From assembly GCF_002111595.1 (NCBI RefSeq), contig NZ_LUTN01000003.1:236331-300330 (forward strand): 64,000 nt of DNA, in the 5' to 3' direction. The stretch's first letter is position 1, and each line of letters opens with the position of its first letter. A model generated the notes under the pieces. That model did no database searches. It saw nothing but the letters and a program-made list of their open reading frames with translations, and was not told where the DNA came from. A program made the position numbers and the translations under genes. Below are positions 30,206 through 37,746 of this stretch, piece by piece. Origin of the DNA: Lonsdalea britannica (GTDB lineage Bacteria > Pseudomonadota > Gammaproteobacteria > Enterobacterales > Enterobacteriaceae).

Positions 30206-31409
30206 CTACGACACCTTGGCGGCGCGATTCCGCCCTATTTTCGCCCGCATTGCCGATGGCGCCACCGACCGCGAGCGGCGGCGGGAGCTACCCCATGAGC
30301 CTATCCGCTGGTTAAAGGAGGCGGGATTCGGCGCGGTGCGGATTCCCAAAGAGAAGGGCGGACAGAGCGCGTCGCTGCCTCAGCTGTTTCGCCTGCTGAC
30401 GGAGCTGGCGGAGGCCGATTCTAACCTGCCGCAGGCGCTGCGAGCCCATTTCGCCTTCGTGGAAGATCGCCTCAATGCACCGGACACGCCGGAGCGCGAC
30501 CGCTGGTTCCAGCGCTTTCTGGATGGTGAGCTGGTGGGCAGCGGCTGGACGGAGATCGGCAACATCAAACTGGGCGATGTCATTACACACGTTGAGCCTG
30601 CGTCGTATGGCTGGACGCTGAACGGCGAGAAGTTTTACAGCACCGGCGCGCTGTTCGCCGACTGGATCGATGTGTATGCCCGCCGCAGCGATAACGGGCG
30701 GGATGTGATTGCCATCGTCAGTACGCATCAGGACGGCGTGCTGCGGGAGGACGACTGGGATGGCTTTGGTCAGCGGCTGACCGGCAGCGGCACGACCCGC
30801 TTTACGCAGGCGCAGGTCGACGCCGGGCACGTGTACGATTTTGCGGACCGCTTCCTGTATCAGACGGCGTTTTATCAGCACATGCTGTTAGCGACGCTGG
30901 CCGGTATCGGTCGGGCGATTGCGCGTGACGCCGCTGAGGGCGTTCGGCAGCGCAAACGCATTTATAGCCACAGCAATGCTTCGCTGCCGAAAGAGGATGT
31001 GCAGGTATTGCAGGTCGTCGGTCAGGTTTCCAGTTGGGCCTATGCCACGGAGGCGGCGGTGATCGCGGCGACGCACTCGTTGCAGCAGGCGTACGAAGTC
31101 CACGTTTCGGACGATGATGCCCTCAAGCTACGCGTCAACAGCCTCGCGGAAGTGGAGGCGGCGCAGGCGCAGGTGATCGCCAGCGAGCTGGTGCCGCGAG
31201 CGGCGACCGAGCTGTTCAACGCGCTCGGCGCTTCCGACACGCGAGTCAGCAAGGCGTTGGATCGCCACTGGCGCAACGCGCGCACGCTGGCGTCCCACAA
31301 TCCGGTGATTTACAAGGCCCGCAATATCGGTGACTGGCTGGTTAACGGTCACGCGCCGACCTTTATCTGGCAGGTCGGCAACGGGGAGCCGAAGCAGAAA
31401 ACCGCTTAA
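30180..31409 (+). CDS. DszC/SfnB-type acyl-CoA-dehydrogenase-like flavin monooxygenase
   Basis: A 409-residue flavoprotein. It shows the acyl-CoA dehydrogenase fold with SGWTEIGNIKLGDVITHVEP, GEKFYSTGALFADWIDVYAR and a C-terminal ASDTRVSKALDRHWRNARTL then ASHNPVIYKARNIGDWLVNG, as in DszC and SfnB rather than true dehydrogenases. Such enzymes oxidise sulfur compounds using FMNH2 and O2. ATG 30180 is set by AAGGAG seven bases upstream. It is the last gene before a strong terminator and overlaps the MFS gene. Confidence 0.9.
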   Translation: MTLLSTGTDYDTLAARFRPIFARIADGATDRERRRELPHEPIRWLKEAGFGAVRIPKEKGGQSASLPQLFRLLTELAEADSNLPQALRAHFAFVEDRLNAPDTPERDRWFQRFLDGELVGSGWTEIGNIKLGDVITHVEPASYGWTLNGEKFYSTGALFADWIDVYARRSDNGRDVIAIVSTHQDGVLREDDWDGFGQRLTGSGTTRFTQAQVDAGHVYDFADRFLYQTAFYQHMLLATLAGIGRAIARDAAEGVRQRKRIYSHSNASLPKEDVQVLQVVGQVSSWAYATEAAVIAATHSLQQAYEVHVSDDDALKLRVNSLAEVEAAQAQVIASELVPRAATELFNALGASDTRVSKALDRHWRNARTLASHNPVIYKARNIGDWLVNGHAPTFIWQVGNGEPKQKTA

Positions 31410-31426
31410 TTGCGAGGAACAGCCAT

Positions 31427-31454
31427 AAGGCGGGCCCGAGCGCCCGCCTTTTTT
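31427..31454 (+). terminator. Terminator of the organosulfur operon
   Basis: AAGGCGGGC, six-base loop, GCCCGCCTT, followed by a run of six T. It lies 18 bases after the DszC-like stop codon. Confidence 0.88.
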
Positions 31455-31734
31455 CTGTCCGCCTGACGCTGATTGAGAACCGAGATGGGTTCCCGTGGGA
31501 TGGCGGTTCGAAGAAAGTGGCCGTCGTGATTGCTAGATATCACCCGTGTTCAGGCGTGGGAGCAGGGACGCGGTTTTTATTGGAACCGCGCAGCCCGAAC
31601 ACGATTAAGGTGGGCATGGCAGGCGGAGAGACGACGGGGGCTTGAGCGATCACGACGCAAGGCCACGTCATGAAACGTGGCCTTTTACTGTGAGTCGCTC
31701 CGGAGGATTGGACGACCGCGCGGTTAAAACCCTA
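31455..31734. other. Intergenic region between the DszC-like and ssuA-like genes
   Basis: No gene seen. A second hairpin, AAGGCCACGT-CATGAA-ACGTGGCCTT at 31659-31684, is followed by TTACTG on the plus strand. It lies 51 bases beyond the end of the convergent ssuA-like gene and may be its terminator or a back-up terminator. Confidence 0.5.
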
Positions 31735-32682
31735 TCACTTTTTATCTAATGACCAGGTCGCGCTGGCGACGTTGACCTGGGTCGGCAGTAGGCCGATCTG
31801 CGTAAATTTATCCGCCAGCGCCTGTTGTTGGCGGAAGACTTCCGGCGTCATCCGCTCAGCGCCGTATGGCATTCTTGCCAGCGCTTGACTCCAAATGGCG
31901 CGATCCAGCCCGGTTGACTGCGACAGGATCGCGGCGGCGTCCGTCGGGTTGTTGTTGGCCCACTGGCTCAGCGACGCCAGTTCATTGACAACCTGTTCCG
32001 CCGTCTGCGGCCAGGTTTCGGCGAATTTACGGCTGGCGAGGTAGAACGTGTAGTGCGGAACCAGACCTTCGGCATTGCGAATCTGCCTGGCGCCTGCGTT
32101 GCTTTCTACCTCGGCCAGGAACGGATCCCAGATCACCCAGGCATCCACCGCGCCGCGCTGAAACGCCGCGCGCGCATCGCTGGGCGTCAGATAAACGGGC
32201 GTGATATCGCGATAGCTCAGACCGGCGTCTTCCAGCGCTTTCACCAGCAGGTAATTGACGTCCGAGCCTTTGTTCAACGCTACGCGTTTTCCTTTGAGAT
32301 CCGCCACCGATTTGATGGGGGAGTCACCCGGTACGACGATAGCTTCCGTTTTCGGGTTGGCGGGGGAGTGCGCCAGATATATCAGGTCGGCCTGCGCCGC
32401 TTGCGCAAAAGCGGGCGGGGCATCGCCGGTTGCCGCAAGATCGATACTGCCGACGTTCAATCCTTCCAGCATCTGCGGCCCGGCGGGGAACTCGATCCAG
32501 CGCACCTGAATACCCTGTTGTTTAAATTTCTCATCCAAGGTCCCCCGGTATTTCAGCAGCGCAAAAATATTGGCTTTCTGATACCCAATGTTGATCGCTT
32601 CAGGCTGGGAGGCGGCGGCCGCAGAGGCGGACACCCCCGCCAACAGCAGCGCGAGAGCGGTATGACGTAGGGAGATTTTCAT
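31735..32682 (-). CDS. ssuA: SsuA-type aliphatic sulfonate-binding protein
   Basis: A 315-residue periplasmic binding protein with a signal peptide ending SASAAAA. Its mature motifs INIGYQKANI, EFPAGPQMLEGLNVGSIDL, AATGDAPPAFAQAA, DLKGKRVALNKGSDVNYLLV and VYLTPSDARAAFQRGAVDAW match SsuA. No ssuB or ssuC genes lie beside it; it stands alone, divergent from an IclR regulator. It aligns end to end with the C-terminal domain of the sigma-54 regulator at 18547-20478. It could feed a sulfonate transporter encoded elsewhere. Confidence 0.88.
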   Translation of the reverse strand: MKISLRHTALALLLAGVSASAAAASQPEAINIGYQKANIFALLKYRGTLDEKFKQQGIQVRWIEFPAGPQMLEGLNVGSIDLAATGDAPPAFAQAAQADLIYLAHSPANPKTEAIVVPGDSPIKSVADLKGKRVALNKGSDVNYLLVKALEDAGLSYRDITPVYLTPSDARAAFQRGAVDAWVIWDPFLAEVESNAGARQIRNAEGLVPHYTFYLASRKFAETWPQTAEQVVNELASLSQWANNNPTDAAAILSQSTGLDRAIWSQALARMPYGAERMTPEVFRQQQALADKFTQIGLLPTQVNVASATWSLDKK

Positions 32683-32883
32683 GATGGCGTCGTCTCTTAA
32701 GGCAAATTAAGGAAAAACCTTATCAGAGAGAATTTATAACTTTAAAATAATGAAATATTTTTTAATATTCCTATTAGTTTTAACCGGCCGACGGGCGTGA
32801 GACGTAAACCCCATACGATGTTATCTTTCCTGACTCTACCTTGAAGAGACGGATTGCCGCAGTCGCGGTTTGAGAGGGAAAGG

Positions 32884-33612
32884 ATGATCGACGATAACCG
32901 AAGGATCCAGTCTGTTGAGCGGGCGATGGCGTTGTTGGAAGCGATTGCCGCAGCCGGGGGGGAATCCCGTCTGGTAGACCTGACGACGCAACTGGGGCTT
33001 AACAAAAGTACGCTGCACGGCCTGCTGAATACGCTGGCGGCCATGGGCTACGTCACGCGTAACGGCACGCGTTACGCGCTAGGGTTGCGCCTGCGCGAGT
33101 TGGCTCAGCCGCTGACCGATGAAGACTCCGCGCTGCGCGCCACGTTTGGACCGGTGCTGCGGCGCTTCGCCGAAATCAGCGGCGAAACCTGCTATCTTGC
33201 CGTCCCTTGCGGCACGAGCGAGTATCTCTGTATCGATTCCGTGGAGTGCGATGGCAGCCTGTTGCGGGCAACCTGTCCCTGCGGTAACCGTGAGGGGCTG
33301 ACGACTTCCGCCATTGGTAAAATCCTTCTGGCTAACGATGTCGGACTGATGCGGAGTCTGCGGCGAGCGGGGAAAGTGTCGACGTCGTTGGGCGTCGAGC
33401 TGAAGGCGATCGCCATACAAGGTTTTGCACTCGATCTGGAACAGGTTGAGCCGGGCCTGTGCTGCGTTGCCATGCCGCTTTATCAGCAAGGCCGGGTTGT
33501 GGCAGCCTTGGGAATGAGCGGTCCGTCCTGCCGTTGGTCGTCTTCGGCGCTGCAAGAGCTCGTCCATCGCATGTTGCAGGAAAAGTTCGGCAATACGAAA
33601 AATCACGACTGA
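32884..33612 (+). CDS. IclR-family transcriptional regulator
   Basis: A 242-residue regulator. N-terminal winged HTH (IQSVERAMALLEAIAAAGGE, LTTQLGLNKSTLHGLLNTLA) and C-terminal effector domain (LATCPCG-like region, REGLTTSAIGKILLAN, VAMPLYQQGRVVAALGMSGP). ATG 32884 is preceded by GAGGGAAAGG. It is divergent from the ssuA-like gene across about 200 AT-rich bases that contain AAGG-AAAAA-CCTT (about 32710). Control of ssuA is the likely role. The effector is unknown. Confidence 0.9.
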   Translation: MIDDNRRIQSVERAMALLEAIAAAGGESRLVDLTTQLGLNKSTLHGLLNTLAAMGYVTRNGTRYALGLRLRELAQPLTDEDSALRATFGPVLRRFAEISGETCYLAVPCGTSEYLCIDSVECDGSLLRATCPCGNREGLTTSAIGKILLANDVGLMRSLRRAGKVSTSLGVELKAIAIQGFALDLEQVEPGLCCVAMPLYQQGRVVAALGMSGPSCRWSSSALQELVHRMLQEKFGNTKNHD

Positions 33613-33980
33613 TCTCGTCAATATCATTCTCTCGCACTCCTGGCATGGTCACTATTTTGTATTAAGACAACCGCCAGGAGTTTCTTGCGGGTTGAATCAT
33701 GTTCTCCATAACTTGTGCAATCCGCTCAGATTCTGGCGTGAGGTCAGAGGCGTGCCATGGGTCTTAGTGTGGTCGATAATGGCGAACGACGTGCTATCGA
33801 CCCCTTCCGCAGCCTCACTGTGCGCGTAAAGCTTTCTAAGGGACAAGGCGGATGACGTCGATGACGAAGATTGAAGAAGAGCAAATGCGTCAGAAGAAGG
33901 AATTTGTCGTCAATCTGTATGATTCGCGACGGGAGGTGAAACGCGGGCGGCGAGGTTATCGCCGCCCGCGTTTGTCTTCG
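33613..33980. other. Intergenic region with a possible gene remnant
   Basis: A minus-strand frame ending at 33697 reads LRKLYAHSEAAEGVDSTSFA, then IIDHTKTHGTPLTSRQNLSG, then LHKLWRT and a stop, back to about 33840. The composition is protein-like but there is no start or ribosome site; I do not recognise it. A plus frame at 33852 runs through the terminator hairpin and is not credible. Confidence 0.35.
33939..33973 (-). terminator. Terminator of the small lipoprotein gene
   Basis: A perfect 15-bp stem AAACGCGGGCGGCGA with its complement and a five-base loop (33954-33958). It begins 8 bases beyond the lipoprotein stop on the minus strand. The T-tract is only three bases, so it depends on the very strong stem. 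Confidence 0.7.
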
Positions 33981-34142
33981 TTAGCGGTAATCTCGTCCGC
34001 GATGATGATCGCGATCGCCGTATGAACGATTGTCGTCATAGTCCGGACGAGGATGACGATCCCGGTGGTGACCGTCGACAACGATACATCCGTTCAGCAG
34101 AAGCGTCGCTGCGAGGCACGTGAGTAAGAGTCGTATTTTCAT
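33981..34142 (-). CDS. Small lipoprotein with charged His/Asp/Arg tail
   Basis: 53 residues. The signal peptide MKIRLLLTCLAATLLLNGC ends in a lipobox LNGC. The mature tail (IVVDGHHRDRHPRPDYDDNR and on) is almost entirely His, Asp, Arg, Tyr and Pro. ATG 34142 has AGGAG seven to eight bases upstream, so an extension further 5' is not needed. Similar short His/Asp/Arg-rich lipoproteins occur in enterobacteria without known function; metal binding by the His/Asp cluster is only a guess. It lies downstream of the DUF3313 lipoprotein on the same strand. Confidence 0.72.
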   Translation of the reverse strand: MKIRLLLTCLAATLLLNGCIVVDGHHRDRHPRPDYDDNRSYGDRDHHRGRDYR

Positions 34143-34319
34143 CGTAGGGCTCCTGTCGTTGGTGTTCCCTGGTGTTGAACGCAATGCAGAGGCGGCCGAT
34201 GATGTGCCGATAACCTGCTCCGTTTCGCATGCTGCAAACACTTTTCACTGGACTGCAAGGTCCGGCATCCGGACGCCGGACGGAGATCCGTCTGGCGTAC
34301 CTTCCTCCGGCGGTACGGA

Positions 34320-34982
34320 TTACTTCAGCATATCGACCAGTTCATCCGCCCCTTTATCCAGGCCGACTTCCGCCGCGCTCAGCGAACCGAAGGTGGCGCC
34401 GATGTTCATGGCGTTTGGATACTGTTTGGCGACATAGGCGTTCAGCAACTGGTTGCTGGCGGCATCGTGTATCTCCACCGCATAGCTGACGGAACCGCTC
34501 AGCATGCCTTCTTTACCGCGAATGGACTGAACGATGTTGTAAGGCCCGCCCGCGAGATCAAATTTCGTTACCGTACCGACGACCTGAGTGGTGGTTTCAG
34601 CCCCGGTCAGCGTCAGTTTGACCCTGATGGCGCCCGGAGTGGGAGCGGTGGCTTCGGTAAAACGGCTTCTCAGGCTTTCGCTAAAACGATCCTGCATGTA
34701 TTTCGCCAATGCCTGGCGATCTTCCTGATCCATATCGCCAAACTGGTTATCGCTACCCTGATAAACGGTTACGGGGTCGATGATGACATGCGAATATTTT
34801 TTCCAGTCGACCGGCGCGGCATAGCGGAATGGGATGCGATCGGATTCATCACCGGTGTTGGGCTGCAGCTGAGAGGCCGAGTCAATACCCGCGTAACGGG
34901 CCGGTTGTGTGCCAGCGCAACCCGCTAAGGCCATGGCAACGATCAAAACTGCGGGGCGGTACACCTTGGTCAATGTGCTCAT
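34320..34982 (-). CDS. DUF3313 lipoprotein
   Basis: A 220-residue lipoprotein. The signal peptide ends in lipobox LAGC. The mature protein carries the DUF3313 pattern: RYAAPVDWKKYSHVIIDPVT, DQEDRQALAKYMQDRFSESL, IRVKLTLTGAETTTQVVGTV and a C-terminal SLSAAEVGLDKGADELVDML. Its function is unknown in the family. It is reached from the second shared operator/promoter (35115-35162) after a leader of about 145 bases. A short relative lies at 11532-11870 behind the first copy of that promoter. Confidence 0.85.
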   Translation of the reverse strand: MSTLTKVYRPAVLIVAMALAGCAGTQPARYAGIDSASQLQPNTGDESDRIPFRYAAPVDWKKYSHVIIDPVTVYQGSDNQFGDMDQEDRQALAKYMQDRFSESLRSRFTEATAPTPGAIRVKLTLTGAETTTQVVGTVTKFDLAGGPYNIVQSIRGKEGMLSGSVSYAVEIHDAASNQLLNAYVAKQYPNAMNIGATFGSLSAAEVGLDKGADELVDMLK

Positions 34983-35461
34983 TCGTAAAACCTTCTAAAA
35001 GATCACCAATGTCGGTCGGAAAGCGTCGTGCGAGTGACGCCGTTTTTTCGCTAAGTCAGCAGCTTTGAGAAATCGGGCCGTCGTCGATAAGGACATTCAG
35101 CATGCTGCGCTCAAAACCATACTGTACGGTTCAGTTTTGCACTAAGCGGATCAAGTTGTCAATAAAATGTACACATGTGTTCAGTTATGTTTTAGATAGC
35201 CTCACCAAACGATCACGATCGTCGAAGATGTCCGACATCGGGCGGCGTCAACGCGGGCGGGGATTTCTGATGAGAGCACGGACAGGAGGGACGTGAGGAG
35301 AGGACGGAAAGGAAAATTCCTAAATGCTTGCTGACCGAACGTCCCCGTCGGGAGACGCGCGCGAAAAGACGCAATGAGGTCAATACTGGCGAGAAAAAGC
35401 GATGAAGCGCGCCGTATCGCGCGCTTGCATTCTGTCTATCGGCGAAGAAAGGGGCTTGAGG
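34983..35461. other. Intergenic region holding operator copy B
   Basis: No gene is supported. It contains the promoter/operator copy B at 35115-35162; nothing else stands out between there and the siderophore-interacting protein gene, whose 3' end is at 35462. Confidence 0.5.
35115..35162 (-). promoter_or_regulatory. Promoter with TetR-type operator, copy B
   Basis: On the minus strand: TTGACA (35162-35157), 17 bases, CAAAAC (35139-35134), then AACCGTACAGTATGGTT (35131-35115), an imperfect palindrome. The distance from operator to TTGACA is identical to copy A. It faces the DUF3313 lipoprotein gene. Confidence 0.65.
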
Positions 35462-36250
35462 TTATTCGGCCGCTTGCTTCCAGTAAGCCACGACGCGCAC
35501 ATAGTCCTCGTCGAGCCCCAGAGGACCGGTCAGATAGTTTTTGAACGTGAACATTTTGTGGTTCTCGCCGGTGGCCCAGACAAAGTAGTCGTCTTTGGGG
35601 AGCGACAATCGATCCACCGCGGCGATGAATTTCTGGGCATCCTCATTGCCGTCCCGCGTCATCCATTCCAGCGTCATGCCGCTTTTAACCGGAATAGAGG
35701 GACGCGCCTGATTCTCTTCGCTCTCGATAAATACCGCGCCGCGCGTGGCATCCGGCAGTTCCTGAAGTCGACGCAGAAGCGCCGGGATGCCGGTTTCATC
35801 GCAGATCAGCAGTTGCCAGGCATAGTCCGCCGGGATCTGAATCGAGCCGCGCGGACCGCCCAGGCCGATCACGTCTCCCGCTTTTGCCGCCCGTGCCCAC
35901 TCGGAGGCGACGCCGTTGGCGTGCAGATAGAAGTCGATGGTGAGCTCACGCGCCGCGGCATCGAACTTGAGCGGCGTGTAGTCGCGGTTGGCCGGGCGCA
36001 CATCGCCCCAGATCGGGCCGTCAGGACCGTTCTTCGGAAGATGAAGCTCGCCGGTGACGCGGTCGGGGAAGAACAGCTTTACGTGGTCGTCGAATCCGGG
36101 GCTATTGAAACCGTCGAGGTCATCGCCGGTGAAGACGATACGCTGGAACGGACCGGGAAGGCATGAGGTGGTTTTCACCGTCAGTTTACGAAACACCAGC
36201 GGCAGGCGTACACGGGTAGGCAGCCGGGATGTCGAGGATTCTGTTGTCAT
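35462..36250 (-). CDS. Siderophore-interacting protein (ViuB/YqjH-type ferric-siderophore reductase)
   Basis: A 262-residue flavoprotein. The FAD domain has the RDYTPLKFD and IDFYLHANGVASEWARAAKA motifs and IGLGGPRGSI; the NAD(P) half has LLICDETGIPALLRRLQELP and the terminal ENHKMFTFKNYLTGPLGLDE then DYVRVVAYWKQ. Such proteins release iron from imported ferric siderophores in the cytoplasm. No siderophore synthesis or receptor genes adjoin it. A YqjI-like PadR regulator lies about 6.5 kb away; in E. coli YqjI controls yqjH. Confidence 0.92.
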   Translation of the reverse strand: MTTESSTSRLPTRVRLPLVFRKLTVKTTSCLPGPFQRIVFTGDDLDGFNSPGFDDHVKLFFPDRVTGELHLPKNGPDGPIWGDVRPANRDYTPLKFDAAARELTIDFYLHANGVASEWARAAKAGDVIGLGGPRGSIQIPADYAWQLLICDETGIPALLRRLQELPDATRGAVFIESEENQARPSIPVKSGMTLEWMTRDGNEDAQKFIAAVDRLSLPKDDYFVWATGENHKMFTFKNYLTGPLGLDEDYVRVVAYWKQAAE

Positions 36251-36340
36251 GGTTTACCCTGCGTTCAATCAATGGATAACAGACCGGGCGTCGCGCCCGA
36301 TCGTGAACGGATAGGGCGACGGAGACCGTCGCCTCAGGTG

Positions 36341-37743
36341 TTACTGTTCCGTGGTAGGGCTGACGCCGCCGCCCAGCGACTCCCACAGCGTGATGCGGTT
36401 ATTGAAGTCGGTTTGACGCAGTGCGATCAGCTCCAGCTGGGACGACCACAGCGTGCGTTGCGCCGTCAGGACGTTCAAATAATCGCCCACGCCGGACTGA
36501 TAGCTTCGCTGCGCCAGCGTGAAACTGCGCTGCGCCGCCGCCACATACTGCTGCTGAGCGTCCAGCTGTTCCGACAGCGTCTGACGACGCGCCAACGCAT
36601 CGGCCACATCTTTAAAGGCGCTTTGGATCGCTTTCTCATAGGAAGCGATGAGCCTTTTTTCTCTGCTTCAGCATACCGCAGTTGCGCCAGATTGCTGCCC
36701 CCGGTAAACAGCGGCAGGGTCACGCTGGGCGCAAACGACCAGATATTGGCGCCGTGGCTGAACAGATTGGACAGCGAATTGCTGCCAACGCCCGCGCTGG
36801 CGGTCAGCGACACCGTAGGGAAGAAGTTGGCGCGCGCGGCGCCGATATCCGCGTTGGCGCTCTTCAGACTGTATTCCGCTTCCTGTACGTCCGGTCGGCG
36901 TAACAGCACGCTGGAGGAGACGCCGGCCGGCACCAGCGCGATGGCGCCGTCGTTGAGCTGGTCAAGCGGCACGGGTTGCAGGTTCTCCGGCACGGTCTCG
37001 CCCACCAGCAGGTTCAGGGCGTTGATGTCCTGTGCGACCAGCGTCTGATAGCTGGCGACGCTGGCGCGCGCCGACTGATAGACGGTCATTGCATCGCTGA
37101 CGTCGGTCGCCGCGGCGACGCCCGCCGCCATCCGCCGCTCGGTGATGTGCAGGGAGTTGGCCGCGCTCTCCATCGTATCTTTGGCGAGCTGCAGGTTGCT
37201 CTTATCCGCCGCCAGCGTGATCCACGCCGTGGTGGTTTCGCCAATCAGCGTCAGCCGCGTATTCTGCGCGGTGGCCTCGCTGGCCAGCCAGGTTTCCCGT
37301 GCTGCCCGCGAGAGACTGCGATTGCGGCCGAACAGGTCGATTTCAAAGCTGCTGACCGCGCCTTGCGCTTCGCTGCTGCTACTCACGCCGGAGTCGATCG
37401 TTCGGCTACGGGTGTGGCTCAGTTCGGCATTCAGCGTCGGGAACAGACTGGCGCGCTCCTCGCCGTAGAGCGCTCTGGCGGCTTCAATATCCGCTATGGC
37501 TTTTTGCAAATCGCGGTTGCTGGCTAACGCCCGTTCCACGACGGTTTTGAGACGGGCGTCGTTCATGACGTGCTGCCAGTCGGTCAGCACCGCTTCGGGG
37601 GAGGCGGCGGCTTGACCGGTCTGCGTCGTGGCGCCCGGCCAGGTCGTGGGGACCGGCGCGGCGGGCCGCTGATAGTCCGGGTCGAGAGAAATACAGCCCG
37701 CGAGCAGCAGGGACAGTGAGAGAAGACTCATTCGATAAAACAT
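36341..37743 (-). CDS. Outer-membrane factor of the RND pump (OprM/NodT family), frame broken near the 3' end
   Basis: An outer-membrane channel lipoprotein. The signal ends in lipobox LAGC and is followed by PDYQRP, the usual OprM start. The two repeats include VERALASNRDLQKAIADIEA and VPAGVSSSVLLRRPDVQEAE then ANADIGAARANFFPTVSLTA. The frame is lost after AEAEKK at a run of six T (36655-36660). One more A on the coding strand gives RLIASYEKAIQSAFKDVADA and then QTLSEQLDAQQQ to the natural stop. Corrected length is about 468 residues. It starts 3 bases after the RND pump gene and ends the operon. Confidence 0.9.
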
Positions 37744-37746
37744 GAA

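Noticed and set aside
33852..34025. Plus-strand small protein starting MTSMTKIEEEQ
   Set aside because: The frame runs straight through a strong terminator hairpin and into the antisense of the lipoprotein gene.
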